This document shows positions 17,985 through 27,047 of a stretch of DNA of 63,785 nt, in pieces. The notes beneath the pieces are model-generated. The model was not told where the DNA came from. It made no database searches and worked only from the letters and a program-made list of their open reading frames with translations. Made by a program: the position numbers and the translations under genes. This DNA is from Limnohabitans sp. Rim8 (GTDB lineage Bacteria > Pseudomonadota > Gammaproteobacteria > Burkholderiales > Burkholderiaceae_C). Each line of letters starts with the position of its first letter. Positions within the stretch are counted from its first letter, which is position 1. The DNA is taken from the NCBI RefSeq assembly GCF_945901735.1, contig NZ_CAMDLM010000023.1, positions 1 to 63,785 of the forward strand, given 5' to 3'.

Positions 17985-18884
17985 TCAAAAGTTTTTGGCC
18001 ACCGACTTCACCGCCGCCAGCAGCCGTTGGCTGGCCGGGCTCATGGAGCCCTTGCGTCTGCGCGTGATGCCCACCTGCCGGGCCCACTGGTTGCCCGAGG
18101 CTTGAAGCGCCAGGAGCTGGCCTGCACGGACTTCCCAGTAAATCAATTCTGCCGGAATGAAGGTGAGGGCGTCGCTTTGCATCACCATGGATTTCATCAG
18201 CACGGTGGAGGTGGTTTCGACTTGGGCGGTCGGAGGCTCCAGGCCTTGCGCCACAAAGTATTCGTCAAATGCCAGTCGCTCGAGCTCACGCTTTCGTGGC
18301 AGGACCCAGGGGTACGGGGTGAGCATCTCGGGGGTGACCCTTTTGTGTTGCGCCAGGGGGTGTCCGGTCCGGGCGACCACGGTGGCCGTTTCGGTCAACA
18401 GGCGTTCGTGGGACAGGTCCGGATCGGTGGCGCGCGCGGGCACCGAGGACAAGGCGAAATCCACCTCGCCTTGTTTGACCCAGGGCATCAGGGCCTCGTT
18501 CAGCCCGTACAACACCGTGACCTGGATCTCGGGTTGGTCTTGGGCCAGTGCCTGCAGCGCCAGGGGCAACAAGCGGGTGGCTTCGGTGGGGCCGCATCCC
18601 ATCAGCACATGGCCACGTTGTGCGCCGCGCATGGCCTGGATTTCGCCGACCGCATTGCGCATTTCCGCCTCCATCACCTGGCCGTGTTGCATCAGGGCCT
18701 GCCCAAAAGGTGTCACGCTGACCCCGAAGCGCCCGCGTTCGAGCAGCCGCACGCCCAGGGTTTTTTCCAGCGACTTGATGCTTTTGGACAGGGCCGGTTG
18801 GGAAATGTCCAGCGACGCGGCGGCTTCGGTCATGTTGCCCAAGCGCGCGGCTGCCAGAAAGAGCTGAACTTTTCGGTAATCCAT
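17985..18884 (-). CDS. LysR family regulator, divergent from the Rieske oxygenase
   Basis: A 299-aa LysR regulator (MDYRKVQLFLAAARLGNMTE, then ISQPALSKSIKSLEKTLGVR helix-turn-helix; C-terminal effector domain with LPRKRELERLAFDEYF). Its start codon at 18884 is 102 bp from the divergent oxygenase gene, so it is the obvious regulator of that gene, activated by the substrate or a product. A longer reading upstream (to 19115) would overlap the oxygenase gene and is rejected. The sequence is unlike the TcuR-like regulator at 8811, so the cluster has two independent LysR proteins. Confidence 0.88.
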   Translation of the reverse strand: MDYRKVQLFLAAARLGNMTEAAASLDISQPALSKSIKSLEKTLGVRLLERGRFGVSVTPFGQALMQHGQVMEAEMRNAVGEIQAMRGAQRGHVLMGCGPTEATRLLPLALQALAQDQPEIQVTVLYGLNEALMPWVKQGEVDFALSSVPARATDPDLSHERLLTETATVVARTGHPLAQHKRVTPEMLTPYPWVLPRKRELERLAFDEYFVAQGLEPPTAQVETTSTVLMKSMVMQSDALTFIPAELIYWEVRAGQLLALQASGNQWARQVGITRRRKGSMSPASQRLLAAVKSVAKNF

Positions 18885-18986
18885 AACCCATGGTAATGGA
18901 AAAAGCATGGCAGGTTGTAGGTCAAGCGATTGGACTTTGTTAACTTGAGGGCCGACATCCACCCCGAAGCCTGCCAAGGAGTTTTC
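18885..18986. promoter_or_regulatory. Divergent LysR / oxygenase control region
   Basis: The 102-bp gap between divergent genes. TAACC-CAT-GGTAA (18884-18896) is a T-N11-A near-palindrome overlapping the lysR start, fitting autorepression. TCAAG (18922-18926) and CTTGA (18944-18948) are perfect inverted arms nearer the oxygenase gene, with GTTAAC within the second arm. Either could be the LysR recognition or activation site. No strong sigma-70 box was identified. Confidence 0.4.
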
Positions 18987-20309
18987 ATGCAACCGATCGA
19001 TTTGGCGAACCTGGTTCAACCGGACCGCGTTCATAAAAGTGTCTACACGGATCAAGCGCTGTTTGATCTGGAGATGGAGCACATTTTTGAGAAAGCCTGG
19101 GTCTACTGCGGCCATGAATCACAGGTCAAAGAGGTGGGGGATTACTTCACCATGCAGATTGGCCGTCAACCGATGGTGATGGTGCGTGACACTGACCGCA
19201 GTGTGCGCGTGCTCTACAACCGCTGTCCGCACCGGGGCGTTGAGCTGTGTGGCAACCAAAGCGGCAACACGGGCAAGGGTTTTGTCTGCTCGTACCACGC
19301 CTGGAGTTTTCACCTCAATGGCAAAGTCAAGGCCATCCCCTTGGTCAAGGGCTATGACGGCACCCGCATGCACACCGACGATGCCGATTGCAGCATGGTG
19401 CCGGCCGCCCGTGTGGACAGCTACCGTGGCTTTGTGTTTGCCAGCCTGGGCAAGGAAGGCCCGAGTCTGATCGACTTTTTGGGTGATGCAAAAATAGCGT
19501 TTGACGACATGTGCGACCGCTCGCCTGTGGGCGAGGTGGAAGCCGTACCGGTGTGCCACCGGGTGGTGCAGCACTCCAATTGGAAGTTCTTCATGGAGAA
19601 CCAGCTCGATGCCTTGCACCCTTCGGTCACGCACCAGTCCACCGGGGTCTCGGCCCGCCGTGTGGAGCAGCGCCTCAAGAAAGACAAAGGCTCGGCCCCC
19701 TTGTTTTTCCATTACCTGTCGACCTTTGCCTCTAGCTTTGACCAGTGGGATTCGGTGCAGACGGTCAACTTCAAATACGGTCACGGCATTTTGAAGGCTT
19801 ATATGGGCCTGCGCCCCACCGACCCGGACACGGTCGAATACGAGGCCTTGATCAAGAAAGCCTATGGCGAAGAAAAGGGCGAGGAGTACCTGGCGCGCAG
19901 CATCCACCATGTGCTGATCTACCCCTATTTGTCGGTGCAGTCGCCGCTGCAGCAACTGCGTTGCTTGCGCCCGATGGCGCCCAACAAGACGCTGTCCGAG
20001 ATCTGGCATTTCCGCCTCAAAGGCGTGCCCGAGGCGATTTACGAGCGTTCGCTGTGGTATTTCAACCTGGTCAATTCGCCCGCCACCATGATCAACGCAG
20101 ACGATCTGGAAAATTGGACCAAGGGCCAGCTGGGTCTGGAGTCCAAAGGCGGCGAGTGGGTGAGCTTTCACCGCAACTACGGGGGCGACACCGAAAAAGA
20201 CGGCGTGCTTTATTCGAACAACGGCACCAGCGAAGTGGTGATGCGCAACCAGTTCATCGCCTGGGAGTCGTACATTCGCGCTGCCATTCAACCCAAGGCC
20301 ACGGCCTGA
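18987..20309 (+). CDS. Rieske ring-hydroxylating oxygenase, alpha subunit
   Basis: A 440-aa catalytic subunit of an aromatic-ring-hydroxylating dioxygenase. The Rieske [2Fe-2S] ligands are in NRCPHRGVELCG and VCSYHAWSFH (C-x-H ... C-x2-H, around residues 78-105). The mononuclear iron site is in ENQLDALHPSVTHQSTG (N/D-x2-H-x4-H pattern near 205-215) with a later Asp near the C-terminus. It adds O2 to an aromatic or related ring, usually forming a cis-diol. AAGGAG precedes ATG 18987. It is followed by the beta subunit; no ferredoxin or reductase gene is in the cluster. The ring substrate is unknown. Confidence 0.93.
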   Translation: MQPIDLANLVQPDRVHKSVYTDQALFDLEMEHIFEKAWVYCGHESQVKEVGDYFTMQIGRQPMVMVRDTDRSVRVLYNRCPHRGVELCGNQSGNTGKGFVCSYHAWSFHLNGKVKAIPLVKGYDGTRMHTDDADCSMVPAARVDSYRGFVFASLGKEGPSLIDFLGDAKIAFDDMCDRSPVGEVEAVPVCHRVVQHSNWKFFMENQLDALHPSVTHQSTGVSARRVEQRLKKDKGSAPLFFHYLSTFASSFDQWDSVQTVNFKYGHGILKAYMGLRPTDPDTVEYEALIKKAYGEEKGEEYLARSIHHVLIYPYLSVQSPLQQLRCLRPMAPNKTLSEIWHFRLKGVPEAIYERSLWYFNLVNSPATMINADDLENWTKGQLGLESKGGEWVSFHRNYGGDTEKDGVLYSNNGTSEVVMRNQFIAWESYIRAAIQPKATA

Positions 20310-20325
20310 ACAGGAGTCATGATTC

Positions 20326-20952
20326 ATGCAACCCAAAGAAGTCAAAGAGGCCCTGGGCACGGGTGTGGTGATCGAAGCCATCCAGTCCATGTCGGGTGCC
20401 GAGTCCATCGCGCCCGACCACTTGGGCCGTGGGCGCATGCCCAGCCAGGGCTACATCCCCAAAGCCATTGCGGTCGATGCCGGTTTGCGTCGCCAGGTCG
20501 AAGAATTGCTCTTCCACCAAGCCGCCTTGCTTGACAACAAGGCCTGGGGCGAGTGGGCCGAGTTGTTCAGCGAAGACGGCGTCTACTGGATGCCCTCGAC
20601 CCCGCTGCAAACCGACTGGCGGCGCGAGGCCTCCATCTTTGCAGAAGACCGTTTGCTGATGGAAGTGCGCATGGGCCGATTGCTGCACCCCAATGCCTGG
20701 TCGCAAGCGGCGCAATGGGGTACCAACCACATCGTGGGCAACATCGTGATTGAAGCGGCCACGCCCACCACCATGGAGGTCTGTTCGCGCTTTCAGATGA
20801 TGGAGATGCGGCGTGACCAAGTGCGCCATTTCGGCGGCAGTTACCGCCACACCCTGGTCAAGCAAGGCGAAGACTGGAAGATCCTGTTGCAGCGCGTGGA
20901 CATGACCAATGGCCAAGCCGCTTACGACTACGTGATCCAGGCTTGGGTGTAA
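20326..20952 (+). CDS. Ring-hydroxylating oxygenase, beta subunit
   Basis: A 208-aa small subunit (SnoaL-like alpha+beta barrel) of a two-component ring-hydroxylating oxygenase; it has a structural role in an alpha3beta3 complex. The family core is ELLFHQAALLDNKAWGEWAE, LFSEDGVYWMP and the C-terminal WKILLQRVDM. About 45 extra N-terminal residues precede this core compared with short family members. It starts 16 nt after the alpha gene. ATG 20326 gives the right frame; an ATG at 20319 is out of frame. Confidence 0.9.
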   Translation: MQPKEVKEALGTGVVIEAIQSMSGAESIAPDHLGRGRMPSQGYIPKAIAVDAGLRRQVEELLFHQAALLDNKAWGEWAELFSEDGVYWMPSTPLQTDWRREASIFAEDRLLMEVRMGRLLHPNAWSQAAQWGTNHIVGNIVIEAATPTTMEVCSRFQMMEMRRDQVRHFGGSYRHTLVKQGEDWKILLQRVDMTNGQAAYDYVIQAWV

Positions 20953-20995
20953 GCCATCAGAGTGAGACGCACTGCCGTGAAGACCTGCACCAGAC

Positions 20996-22171
20996 TCAAG
21001 TCTGGGTGGTTTTCCGGCTGGCAATGACGCCGCCGCCCAGGCACACCTCGCCGTCGTACAGCACAGCGCTTTGCCCGGGCGTGACGGCCCATTGGTCTTG
21101 TGCAAAGTCCAACTCAAAGCCCAGTTCAGAGCCCACTTGTCCCTCTGCCAGGTGCAGGGGGCGGTAGCGGCAAGGCGCATCGGCTTGCCGGTAACGGGTC
21201 TTGGCGGCGTAGGCCCCGGGCGCAGGGGGCTGGCCTGCGCACCAACTCAGATCGGTGGCCTGCAGTTGCGGCGACAACAGCCAGGGGTGGTCGTGGCCTT
21301 GCACCACCCACAAGGTGTTGTTTGGGATGTCCTTGTGGGCCACAAACCAGGGTGAGTGCTCGCCCGCGCCACGCAAGCCGCGCGCCTCCAGGGCTTTCAT
21401 GTCGTCACCTTTGGCCTTGATGCCGCCAATGCCCAAACCTTGACGCTGGCCCAAGGTGTAAAAGCTCAACCCCACATGTCGGCCAATGCTGCGGCCTGTG
21501 GGGTCCTTGATCGGGCCCGGTTCCTTGCTGATGTAGCGGTTTAAAAAATCGCGGAAGGGCCGCTCGCCAATGAAACAGATACCTGTGGAGTCTTTCTTTT
21601 TGGCATTGGGCAAACCGATCTTTTCGGCAATGCGGCGCACTTCGGTCTTGTGCAACTCGCCCACCGGAAACAGGGTTTTGGACAGCTGGGCCTGGTTCAG
21701 GCGGTGCAGGAAATAGCTTTGATCTTTGCTGGGGTCCAGGCCCTTGAGCAGCTCAAAAAGACCGCTGGCAGTGTTCTGCCGCACGCGGGCATAGTGGCCG
21801 GTGGCGATTTTTTCGGCCCCCAGGCGCATGGCGTGGTCCAGAAATGATTTGAATTTGATCTCGGCGTTGCACAGGATGTCCGGGTTGGGCGTGCGTCCGG
21901 CTTGGTATTCGCGCACAAACTCGGAAAAGACCCGGTCCTTGTAGTCGGCTGCAAAATTGACGTGTTCGATCTCGATGCCCAGCACATCGGCTACGGCAGC
22001 GGCATCCACAAAGTCAATGTTGGACGAGCAGTATTCGCTGTCATCGTCGTCTTCCCAATTTTTCATGAAGATGCCAATCACCTCGTGGCCCTGTTGTTTG
22101 AGCAGGTGGGCGGTAACGGCAGAGTCGACGCCGCCGGACAAGCCGACGACCACGCGTGAAAAGTGTGACAT
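20996..22171 (-). CDS. mnmA: tRNA-specific 2-thiouridylase
   Basis: A 391-aa MnmA, which thiolates U34 of tRNA-Lys/Glu/Gln. The PP-loop ATP motif is [15 protein letters not shown] (about residues 8-22). The catalytic cysteines lie in [13 protein letters not shown] (near 100) and [10 protein letters not shown] (near 200). Length and C-terminal beta-barrel are normal. GATAAT, a -10-like box, lies only 6 nt before the ATG, so the mRNA may be leaderless. It is convergent with the oxygenase operon, 43 bp apart, and divergent from the lytic transglycosylase gene. Confidence 0.96.
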   Translation of the reverse strand: MSHFSRVVVGLSGGVDSAVTAHLLKQQGHEVIGIFMKNWEDDDDSEYCSSNIDFVDAAAVADVLGIEIEHVNFAADYKDRVFSEFVREYQAGRTPNPDILCNAEIKFKSFLDHAMRLGAEKIATGHYARVRQNTASGLFELLKGLDPSKDQSYFLHRLNQAQLSKTLFPVGELHKTEVRRIAEKIGLPNAKKKDSTGICFIGERPFRDFLNRYISKEPGPIKDPTGRSIGRHVGLSFYTLGQRQGLGIGGIKAKGDDMKALEARGLRGAGEHSPWFVAHKDIPNNTLWVVQGHDHPWLLSPQLQATDLSWCAGQPPAPGAYAAKTRYRQADAPCRYRPLHLAEGQVGSELGFELDFAQDQWAVTPGQSAVLYDGEVCLGGGVIASRKTTQT

Positions 22172-22177
22172 GACCGA

Positions 22178-22226
22178 ATTATCCAGCGCACGGTGCCACG
22201 GTCAGCGGTTGGCGAAAATTTATAAT
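22178..22226. promoter_or_regulatory. Back-to-back promoters for mnmA and the transglycosylase
   Basis: On the minus strand GATAAT (22183 to 22178) with CTGACC 16 bp upstream (22205 to 22200) predicts an mnmA transcript beginning at its ATG. On the plus strand a perfect TATAAT (22221-22226) predicts a start near 22233 for the transglycosylase gene; no good plus-strand -35 box is seen. Confidence 0.5.
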
Positions 22227-22245
22227 GCGCAGTTGGTTCAAATTC

Positions 22246-22974
22246 ATGACCTTGCATTGCACATGGTGCCTCCCCATTCGAACTTTCTTGCGCGACACGG
22301 CGCGAGGCCTGTTCATCGTGACCCACAGTGGCTTGGCCATGGTGGGCCTGAGCGTGGCAGCCTTGCTGGTGGCGTTGTGGTGGCAGCCCCATTGGTTGAA
22401 CCAAGCTGAAAGGGCACTTTTTGATTGGTTGCGCGATCGCCAGGTGTTGATGTCTTGGTTGCCTGAAAACACCGCCGAGCGTGCCACCGCGGTTGACTTG
22501 AATGCTTTGCCCCAGTCCCAGGCGGCCGTGGCGCAGTGGTTGGGCCGCAAATACAAAGTGGCCCCGGAGCCTTTGGCCGCGCTGGTGGCTGAGGCGCATG
22601 TGCTGTCCAAAAAGAGCAAGCTGCCGCCCCATCTGATCTTGGCAGTGATGGCCATCGAGTCCAATTTCCACCCTTACGTGCAAAGCCAAGCCGGTGCACA
22701 AGGGCTGATGCAAGTCGTCACCGGCATTCATGCCCAACGCTACGAAGCCTATGGGGGCAAATTGGCTGCTTTTGATCCCATCAGCAATTTGCGTGTCGGT
22801 GTGGGCGTGCTGTCGGACGCCATCAAACTTCGGGGTGGCTCCATCGAAGACGGCCTCAAGTTTTATCTGGGGGGCTACGAGCTGACCGAAGACGGCGGCT
22901 ATGTGGCCAAGGTGCTGGCGGAGCAGGCCTTGCTCGATCAGGTGGCTGCAGGCGTCATCGTGCCGGTGCAGTGA
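22246..22974 (+). CDS. Lytic transglycosylase, SLT domain
   Basis: A 242-aa (from ATG 22246) membrane-anchored lytic transglycosylase that cleaves peptidoglycan with 1,6-anhydro product. One N-terminal membrane segment (LAMVGLSVAALLVALWW) leads to a periplasmic SLT domain with the catalytic Glu in ILAVMAIESNFHPYVQSQAG and the ALMQV-like AQGLMQVV. An in-frame ATG at 22225 overlaps a perfect TATAAT box, so I prefer 22246. The fold lacks LysM repeats. It is divergent from mnmA. Confidence 0.82.
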   Translation: MTLHCTWCLPIRTFLRDTARGLFIVTHSGLAMVGLSVAALLVALWWQPHWLNQAERALFDWLRDRQVLMSWLPENTAERATAVDLNALPQSQAAVAQWLGRKYKVAPEPLAALVAEAHVLSKKSKLPPHLILAVMAIESNFHPYVQSQAGAQGLMQVVTGIHAQRYEAYGGKLAAFDPISNLRVGVGVLSDAIKLRGGSIEDGLKFYLGGYELTEDGGYVAKVLAEQALLDQVAAGVIVPVQ

Positions 22975-23058
22975 GTCAAATCAATCTGGGCTGACGGCCA
23001 TGGTGCTGGTGTGGCTTCCAAGGGCGGCTCTCCGGTAACCCCCCAGGCAGGAAAGGTG

Positions 23059-23163
23059 ATGAAGCTGCCACCTACGGCGAAGGAATTGATCACGCCTGCG
23101 GCGAAAGCGGTCACGCCCGTTAGCCGCCGCAGTGCTTCGGCGGGCAGGCTGCGCTCATGTTGA
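23059..23163 (+). CDS. Possible 34-aa small protein
   Basis: A short frame (MKLPPTAKELITPAAKAVTP ...) preceded by AGGAAAGGTG directly next to ATG 23059, a good Shine-Dalgarno. It overlaps the end of the convergent NUDIX gene by 9 bases. The frame lies across inverted repeats (TGCGGCG 23097-23103 with CGCCGCA 23125-23131; GCCTGC 23094-23099 with GCAGGC 23144-23149), so the region may instead be a structured 3' end for both convergent genes. Basic, no membrane segment, no family recognised. Confidence 0.2.
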   Translation: MKLPPTAKELITPAAKAVTPVSRRSASAGRLRSC

Positions 23164-23649
23164 CAGAGGGGGTAAATCGGCCACGGCCGGGTCGGTGTGG
23201 ATCACACCCATTGGAAAGCGTTGTCCGGCCAGGTGGTCTTCGATGCAACGCAACACCAGGGGGCTGCGGTGTCGCTCAGTGCTGGCGCGCACTTCCTCGG
23301 GTGTCATCCACAGCGTGCGCACGATGCCCTCGTCCAGACTCAAATGGGGTTGCAGCTCGCCGATGTCGCCGCAAAAGGCCATGCGCACATAGGTGATGTC
23401 TTCGCCCGTAGCCGGTCGCTGAAAGCGTGAGAGGTAAATGCCCACCAACGCGGTGGGCGTGAACGGCTGGGCCGTTTCCTCCAGCGCTTCGCGTGCGCAG
23501 GCTTGCGCGGGCGATTCGCCGGGGTCCAGGTGCCCAGCCGGGTTGTTCAGGCGCAAGCCCTCTTGGGTGTGCTCTTCGATCAAGAGGTAGCGACCATCAC
23601 GTTCGATGATGGCGGCCACGGTGACATTGGGTTTCCAGCGTGTGTCCAT
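23155..23649 (-). CDS. NUDIX hydrolase (NudJ-like)
   Basis: A 164-aa NUDIX protein. The Nudix box is GHLDPGESPAQACAREALEE (G-x5-E-x7-REALEET, last Gly replaced by Ala, as in NudJ relatives). RWKPNVTVAAIIERDGRYLL is the typical N-terminal strand. NudJ-type enzymes hydrolyse thiamine pyrophosphate and nucleoside di/triphosphates; the substrate is not provable here. Two in-frame ATGs exist (23658, 23649). The first overlaps a GATAAT -10-like box, which makes 23649 the likelier, nearly leaderless start. Confidence 0.85.
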   Translation of the reverse strand: MDTRWKPNVTVAAIIERDGRYLLIEEHTQEGLRLNNPAGHLDPGESPAQACAREALEETAQPFTPTALVGIYLSRFQRPATGEDITYVRMAFCGDIGELQPHLSLDEGIVRTLWMTPEEVRASTERHRSPLVLRCIEDHLAGQRFPMGVIHTDPAVADLPPLST

Positions 23650-23882
23650 GACCTCCATTATCCTTGGCCCAACTTGTCAAAATGCCTGGCATCCCCGCTT
23701 TGGCACCCAAAAAGTGCCCGGGTGGGCCAATTAAACCCCTTTGCATCAGTCTTTATTGATCTTTTAGGGCCCTGACGACCCAATACGCTTGCGAAGGACT
23801 TGCTTTGGGCTCGAATGGATTGACTTCGGTTAAGCTTTCACATTAGCCGTATTTTTTTTGTGGATTGAGTGAGGAGACAGAC

Positions 23883-25487
23883 ATGCAGACAGGCGATAAC
23901 GCCCCCATGCCGCAGCGCATTGGCGTGCCCAAAGAGGTTTTCCCTGGCGAAAAACGGGTGGCCACGGTCCCCGATGCGGTGACCAAACTGGTCAAACTCG
24001 GCTTTGCCGTGGTCGTGGAGCAAGGCGCGGGAGAACTCGCCGACTTGTCCGATGCGGCCTATATCGAAGCTGGCGCGGCCATTGCCCCCAACGCTGCTGC
24101 GCTGTGGAGCGGCAGCGACATCGTCTTCAAGGTGCGTGCCCCCACGCCTGACGAAGTGGCGCTGATGCACGAAGGCCAGACGCTGATCGGCTTTTTGTGG
24201 CCTGCTCAAAACCCCGATTTGATGCAGCAGCTCGTGGCCAAAAAGATCACTGCGCTGTCCATCGACGCTTTGCCCCGCACGCTCAGCCGCGCCCAAAAAA
24301 TGGACGCGCTGACTTCCATGGCCGGTGTCAGCGGCTACCGCGCGGTGGTCGAAGCCGCCAACGCTTTTGGCCGTTTCTTCAACGGCCAGATCACGGCCGC
24401 TGGCAAAGTGCCCCCGGCCAAGGTGTTCATCGCCGGTGCCGGTGTGGCCGGTTTGGCCGCCATTGGTGCGGCTGCCAGCCTGGGCGCGATCGTGCGCGCC
24501 AACGACACCCGCGCCGAAGTGGCCGACCAGGTCGTCTCGCTGGGTGGTGAGTTCGTCAAGGTGGATTACGAAGAAGAGGGCTCGGGCGGCGGCGGTTACG
24601 CCAAGGTCATGAGCGAAGGCTTTCAGGCTGCGCAGCGCGAGATGTACGCGCAGCAGGCCAAAGAGTGCGACATCATCATCACCACCGCGCTGATTCCCGG
24701 CAAGCCCGCGCCAAAGCTGATCACCGCCGCGATGGTGCAAAGCATGAAGCCCGGCAGCGTGATCGTGGACATGGCGGCCGAGCAAGGCGGTAACTGCGAG
24801 TTGACCGAACCCGGCAAGGCGGTGGTCAAGCACGGCGTGACCATCGTCGGTTACACCGACCTGGCTTCGCGCATGGCACGCCAGTCGTCTACGCTGTACG
24901 GCACCAACTTGTACCGCTTGACCGAAGAGCTGTGCAAGACCAAGGACGGCGTCATCAACGTCAACATGGAAGACGACGCGATCCGCGGCCTGACCGTGGT
25001 GAAAAACGGCGAAATCACTTGGCCTGCGCCCCCTTTGGCCGCTGCACCCAAGCCTGCGCCCAAACCCGCCACTGCCCCTGCGGCCAAAAAAGGCCACGGT
25101 CACGGCGAGCCTTCGGGCCCCATGCCCGCGGGCAAACTGCTCATCGTGGCGGCTGTCACGGCGGTGCTGTTTGCGGTGGTCGGCGCGTATGCCCCGGCCG
25201 AATTTTTGTCGCACTTCACAGTGTTTGTGTTGGCCTGCTTTGTGGGCTACATGGTGGTGTGGAACGTCAAGCCTGCGCTGCACACGCCGCTCATGAGCGT
25301 GACCAACGCCATCAGTTCGATCATCGCCATCGGCGCCTTGGTGCAAATCTCGCCCATCGCCACCGCCGCTGACCGCCCCAACACGCTGATCATCGTCCTG
25401 GCATCGGCGGCCTTGGTGCTCACCGCCATCAACATGTTTGGCGGCTTTGCCGTGACCCAGCGCATGCTGGCGATGTTCCGAAAATAA
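23883..25487 (+). CDS. pntA: NAD(P) transhydrogenase subunit alpha
   Basis: A 534-aa PntA of proton-translocating transhydrogenase, which reduces NADP+ with NADH using the proton gradient. Residues about 10-380 are the NAD-binding domain I ([37 protein letters not shown]). A Pro/Ala linker follows ([20 protein letters not shown]), then a C-terminal membrane domain of four helices. Thus alpha1 and alpha2 are fused as in E. coli, although many bacteria split them. GAGGAGA precedes ATG 23883; a longer frame from 23865 runs through that site. pntB follows after a 42-bp triple repeat. Confidence 0.96.
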   Translation: MQTGDNAPMPQRIGVPKEVFPGEKRVATVPDAVTKLVKLGFAVVVEQGAGELADLSDAAYIEAGAAIAPNAAALWSGSDIVFKVRAPTPDEVALMHEGQTLIGFLWPAQNPDLMQQLVAKKITALSIDALPRTLSRAQKMDALTSMAGVSGYRAVVEAANAFGRFFNGQITAAGKVPPAKVFIAGAGVAGLAAIGAAASLGAIVRANDTRAEVADQVVSLGGEFVKVDYEEEGSGGGGYAKVMSEGFQAAQREMYAQQAKECDIIITTALIPGKPAPKLITAAMVQSMKPGSVIVDMAAEQGGNCELTEPGKAVVKHGVTIVGYTDLASRMARQSSTLYGTNLYRLTEELCKTKDGVINVNMEDDAIRGLTVVKNGEITWPAPPLAAAPKPAPKPATAPAAKKGHGHGEPSGPMPAGKLLIVAAVTAVLFAVVGAYAPAEFLSHFTVFVLACFVGYMVVWNVKPALHTPLMSVTNAISSIIAIGALVQISPIATAADRPNTLIIVLASAALVLTAINMFGGFAVTQRMLAMFRK

Positions 25488-25489
25488 TG

Positions 25490-25615
25490 ATTTTGGGGAT
25501 GGATCTTCAGCGCTGCCCCCGACTGACTAAGACTTTGGGGACGGATCTTCAGCTCTGTCCCCGACTGAATAAGACTTTGGGGACGGATTTTTAGCGCTGT
25601 CCCCAACCGATTAAG
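25490..25615. repeat. Three tandem 42-bp hairpin repeats between pntA and pntB
   Basis: Units at 25490-25531, 25532-25573 and 25574-25615 differ at a few positions. Each contains arms GGGGACGGA and TCTGTCCCC (unit 2) that form a hairpin with a short loop, followed by a GACTGA-TAAG-like tail. The arms co-vary little; unit 1 has G-T and mismatched pairs. The array begins two bases after the pntA stop and ends 13 nt before the pntB ATG. It resembles REP-type palindromic repeats. The minus strand reads through the array as a repeated peptide only because 42 is a multiple of 3. Confidence 0.9.
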
Positions 25616-25628
25616 AAACGAGACAGTT

Positions 25629-27047
25629 ATGACTTCAAGCTTGGCCACGGTCGCCTACATTGGCGCGACCATTCTTTTCATCCTCAGCCTGGGCGGTTTG
25701 TCCAAGCAGGAAACCGCTCGGCGTGGCAATCTTTACGGCATGTTGGGCATGACCCTGGCCGTGTTGGCCACGGTATTGGGCCCCCAGGTGACGGCCGCGG
25801 GCATCCCTTGGATCATCGGCGCATTGGCGATCGGCGGGGGCATTGGCCTGTACGCCGCACGCTCGGTGCAAATGACCCAAATGCCCGAACTCGTGGCGCT
25901 CATGCACAGCATGGTCGGCATGGCCGCGGTGCTGGTGGGTTACGCCACCTATGTGGACCCAGAAGCCGCCAAGAGTTTGGAAGGCGCGGCGCACGCCATT
26001 CACGCGGGTGAAATCTACCTCGGTATCTTCATTGGTGCGGTGACTTTCTCGGGCTCTATTGCCGCGTTTGGCAAGTTGTCTGGCCGCATGGGCGGCAGCC
26101 CCTTGTTGCTGCCTGCGCGCCATTGGCTGAATTTGGCCGGGCTGATTGCGGTGGTTTACTTTGGCCGCGAATTCATGCTGGCCGAAACCGTGCAAGAGGG
26201 CATGCTGCCGCTGTTCATCATGACGGCCATTGCTTTGCTGTTTGGCATCCACATGGTCATGGCCATTGGTGGCGCCGACATGCCGGTGGTGGTGTCCATG
26301 CTCAACAGCTATTCCGGTTGGGCCGCTGCGGCCACCGGCTTCATGCTGAGCAACGACTTGCTGATCGTGGTGGGTGCCTTGGTCGGCTCCTCGGGCGCGA
26401 TCCTGTCCTACATCATGTGCAACGCCATGAACCGCAGCTTCATCAGTGTGATCGCGGGGGGCTTTGGCACCACCGCAGCCACGCCCAAGCCCGCGGGTGG
26501 CCCGGCCGAGCCGGTCGGTGAAGTCAACCCTGTGCTGGCTGCCGAGACCGCAGAGTTGCTGCGCGACGCCAAGAACGTGATCATCGTGCCGGGCTACGGC
26601 ATGGCGGTGGCGCAGGCTCAGCACACGGTGTTTGAAATCACCAAGCACCTGCGTGAAAAAGGCGTGAACGTGCGCTTTGGCATCCACCCCGTGGCCGGCC
26701 GCATGCCCGGTCACATGAACGTGCTCTTGGCCGAAGCCAAAGTGCCTTACGACATCGTGTTTGAGATGGACGAACTCAACGACGACTTCCCTGACACCGA
26801 CGTGGCCATCGTGATCGGTGCCAACGACATCGTGAACCCGGCCGCGCAAGACGACCCGACCAGTCCCATCGCTGGCATGCCGGTGCTTGAGGTTTGGAAG
26901 GCCCGCACCAGCATCGTGATGAAGCGTTCCATGGCCAGCGGCTACGCCGGCGTGGACAACCCGCTGTTTTACAAAGACAACAACCGCATGCTGTTTGGCG
27001 ATGCCAAGAAGATGCTGGACGAGGTGCTGATGGCCTTGAAGGCTTGA
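25629..27047 (+). CDS. pntB: NAD(P) transhydrogenase subunit beta
   Basis: A 472-aa PntB: an N-terminal membrane domain of about nine helices (residues 1-270) and a C-terminal NADP-binding domain III (residues about 290-472; [53 protein letters not shown]). It forms the transhydrogenase with PntA. GAGACAG is the only upstream purine stretch, so translation may depend on the hairpin array at 25490-25615. Confidence 0.97.
   Translation: MTSSLATVAYIGATILFILSLGGLSKQETARRGNLYGMLGMTLAVLATVLGPQVTAAGIPWIIGALAIGGGIGLYAARSVQMTQMPELVALMHSMVGMAAVLVGYATYVDPEAAKSLEGAAHAIHAGEIYLGIFIGAVTFSGSIAAFGKLSGRMGGSPLLLPARHWLNLAGLIAVVYFGREFMLAETVQEGMLPLFIMTAIALLFGIHMVMAIGGADMPVVVSMLNSYSGWAAAATGFMLSNDLLIVVGALVGSSGAILSYIMCNAMNRSFISVIAGGFGTTAATPKPAGGPAEPVGEVNPVLAAETAELLRDAKNVIIVPGYGMAVAQAQHTVFEITKHLREKGVNVRFGIHPVAGRMPGHMNVLLAEAKVPYDIVFEMDELNDDFPDTDVAIVIGANDIVNPAAQDDPTSPIAGMPVLEVWKARTSIVMKRSMASGYAGVDNPLFYKDNNRMLFGDAKKMLDEVLMALKA

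Noticed and set aside
18885..19115. Longer LysR protein starting at 19115
   Set aside because: It would overlap the divergent oxygenase gene, and the added residues do not resemble LysR proteins, which start at the helix-turn-helix.
20319..20534. Alternative start at ATG 20319 for the oxygenase beta subunit
   Set aside because: It is in a different frame and yields no family similarity; ATG 20326 gives the conserved protein.
25247..25648. 133-codon minus-strand frame with a repeated peptide (KIRPQSL-like)
   Set aside because: The peptide repetition is caused by the 42-bp array, whose length is a multiple of three; the rest is antisense to pntA.
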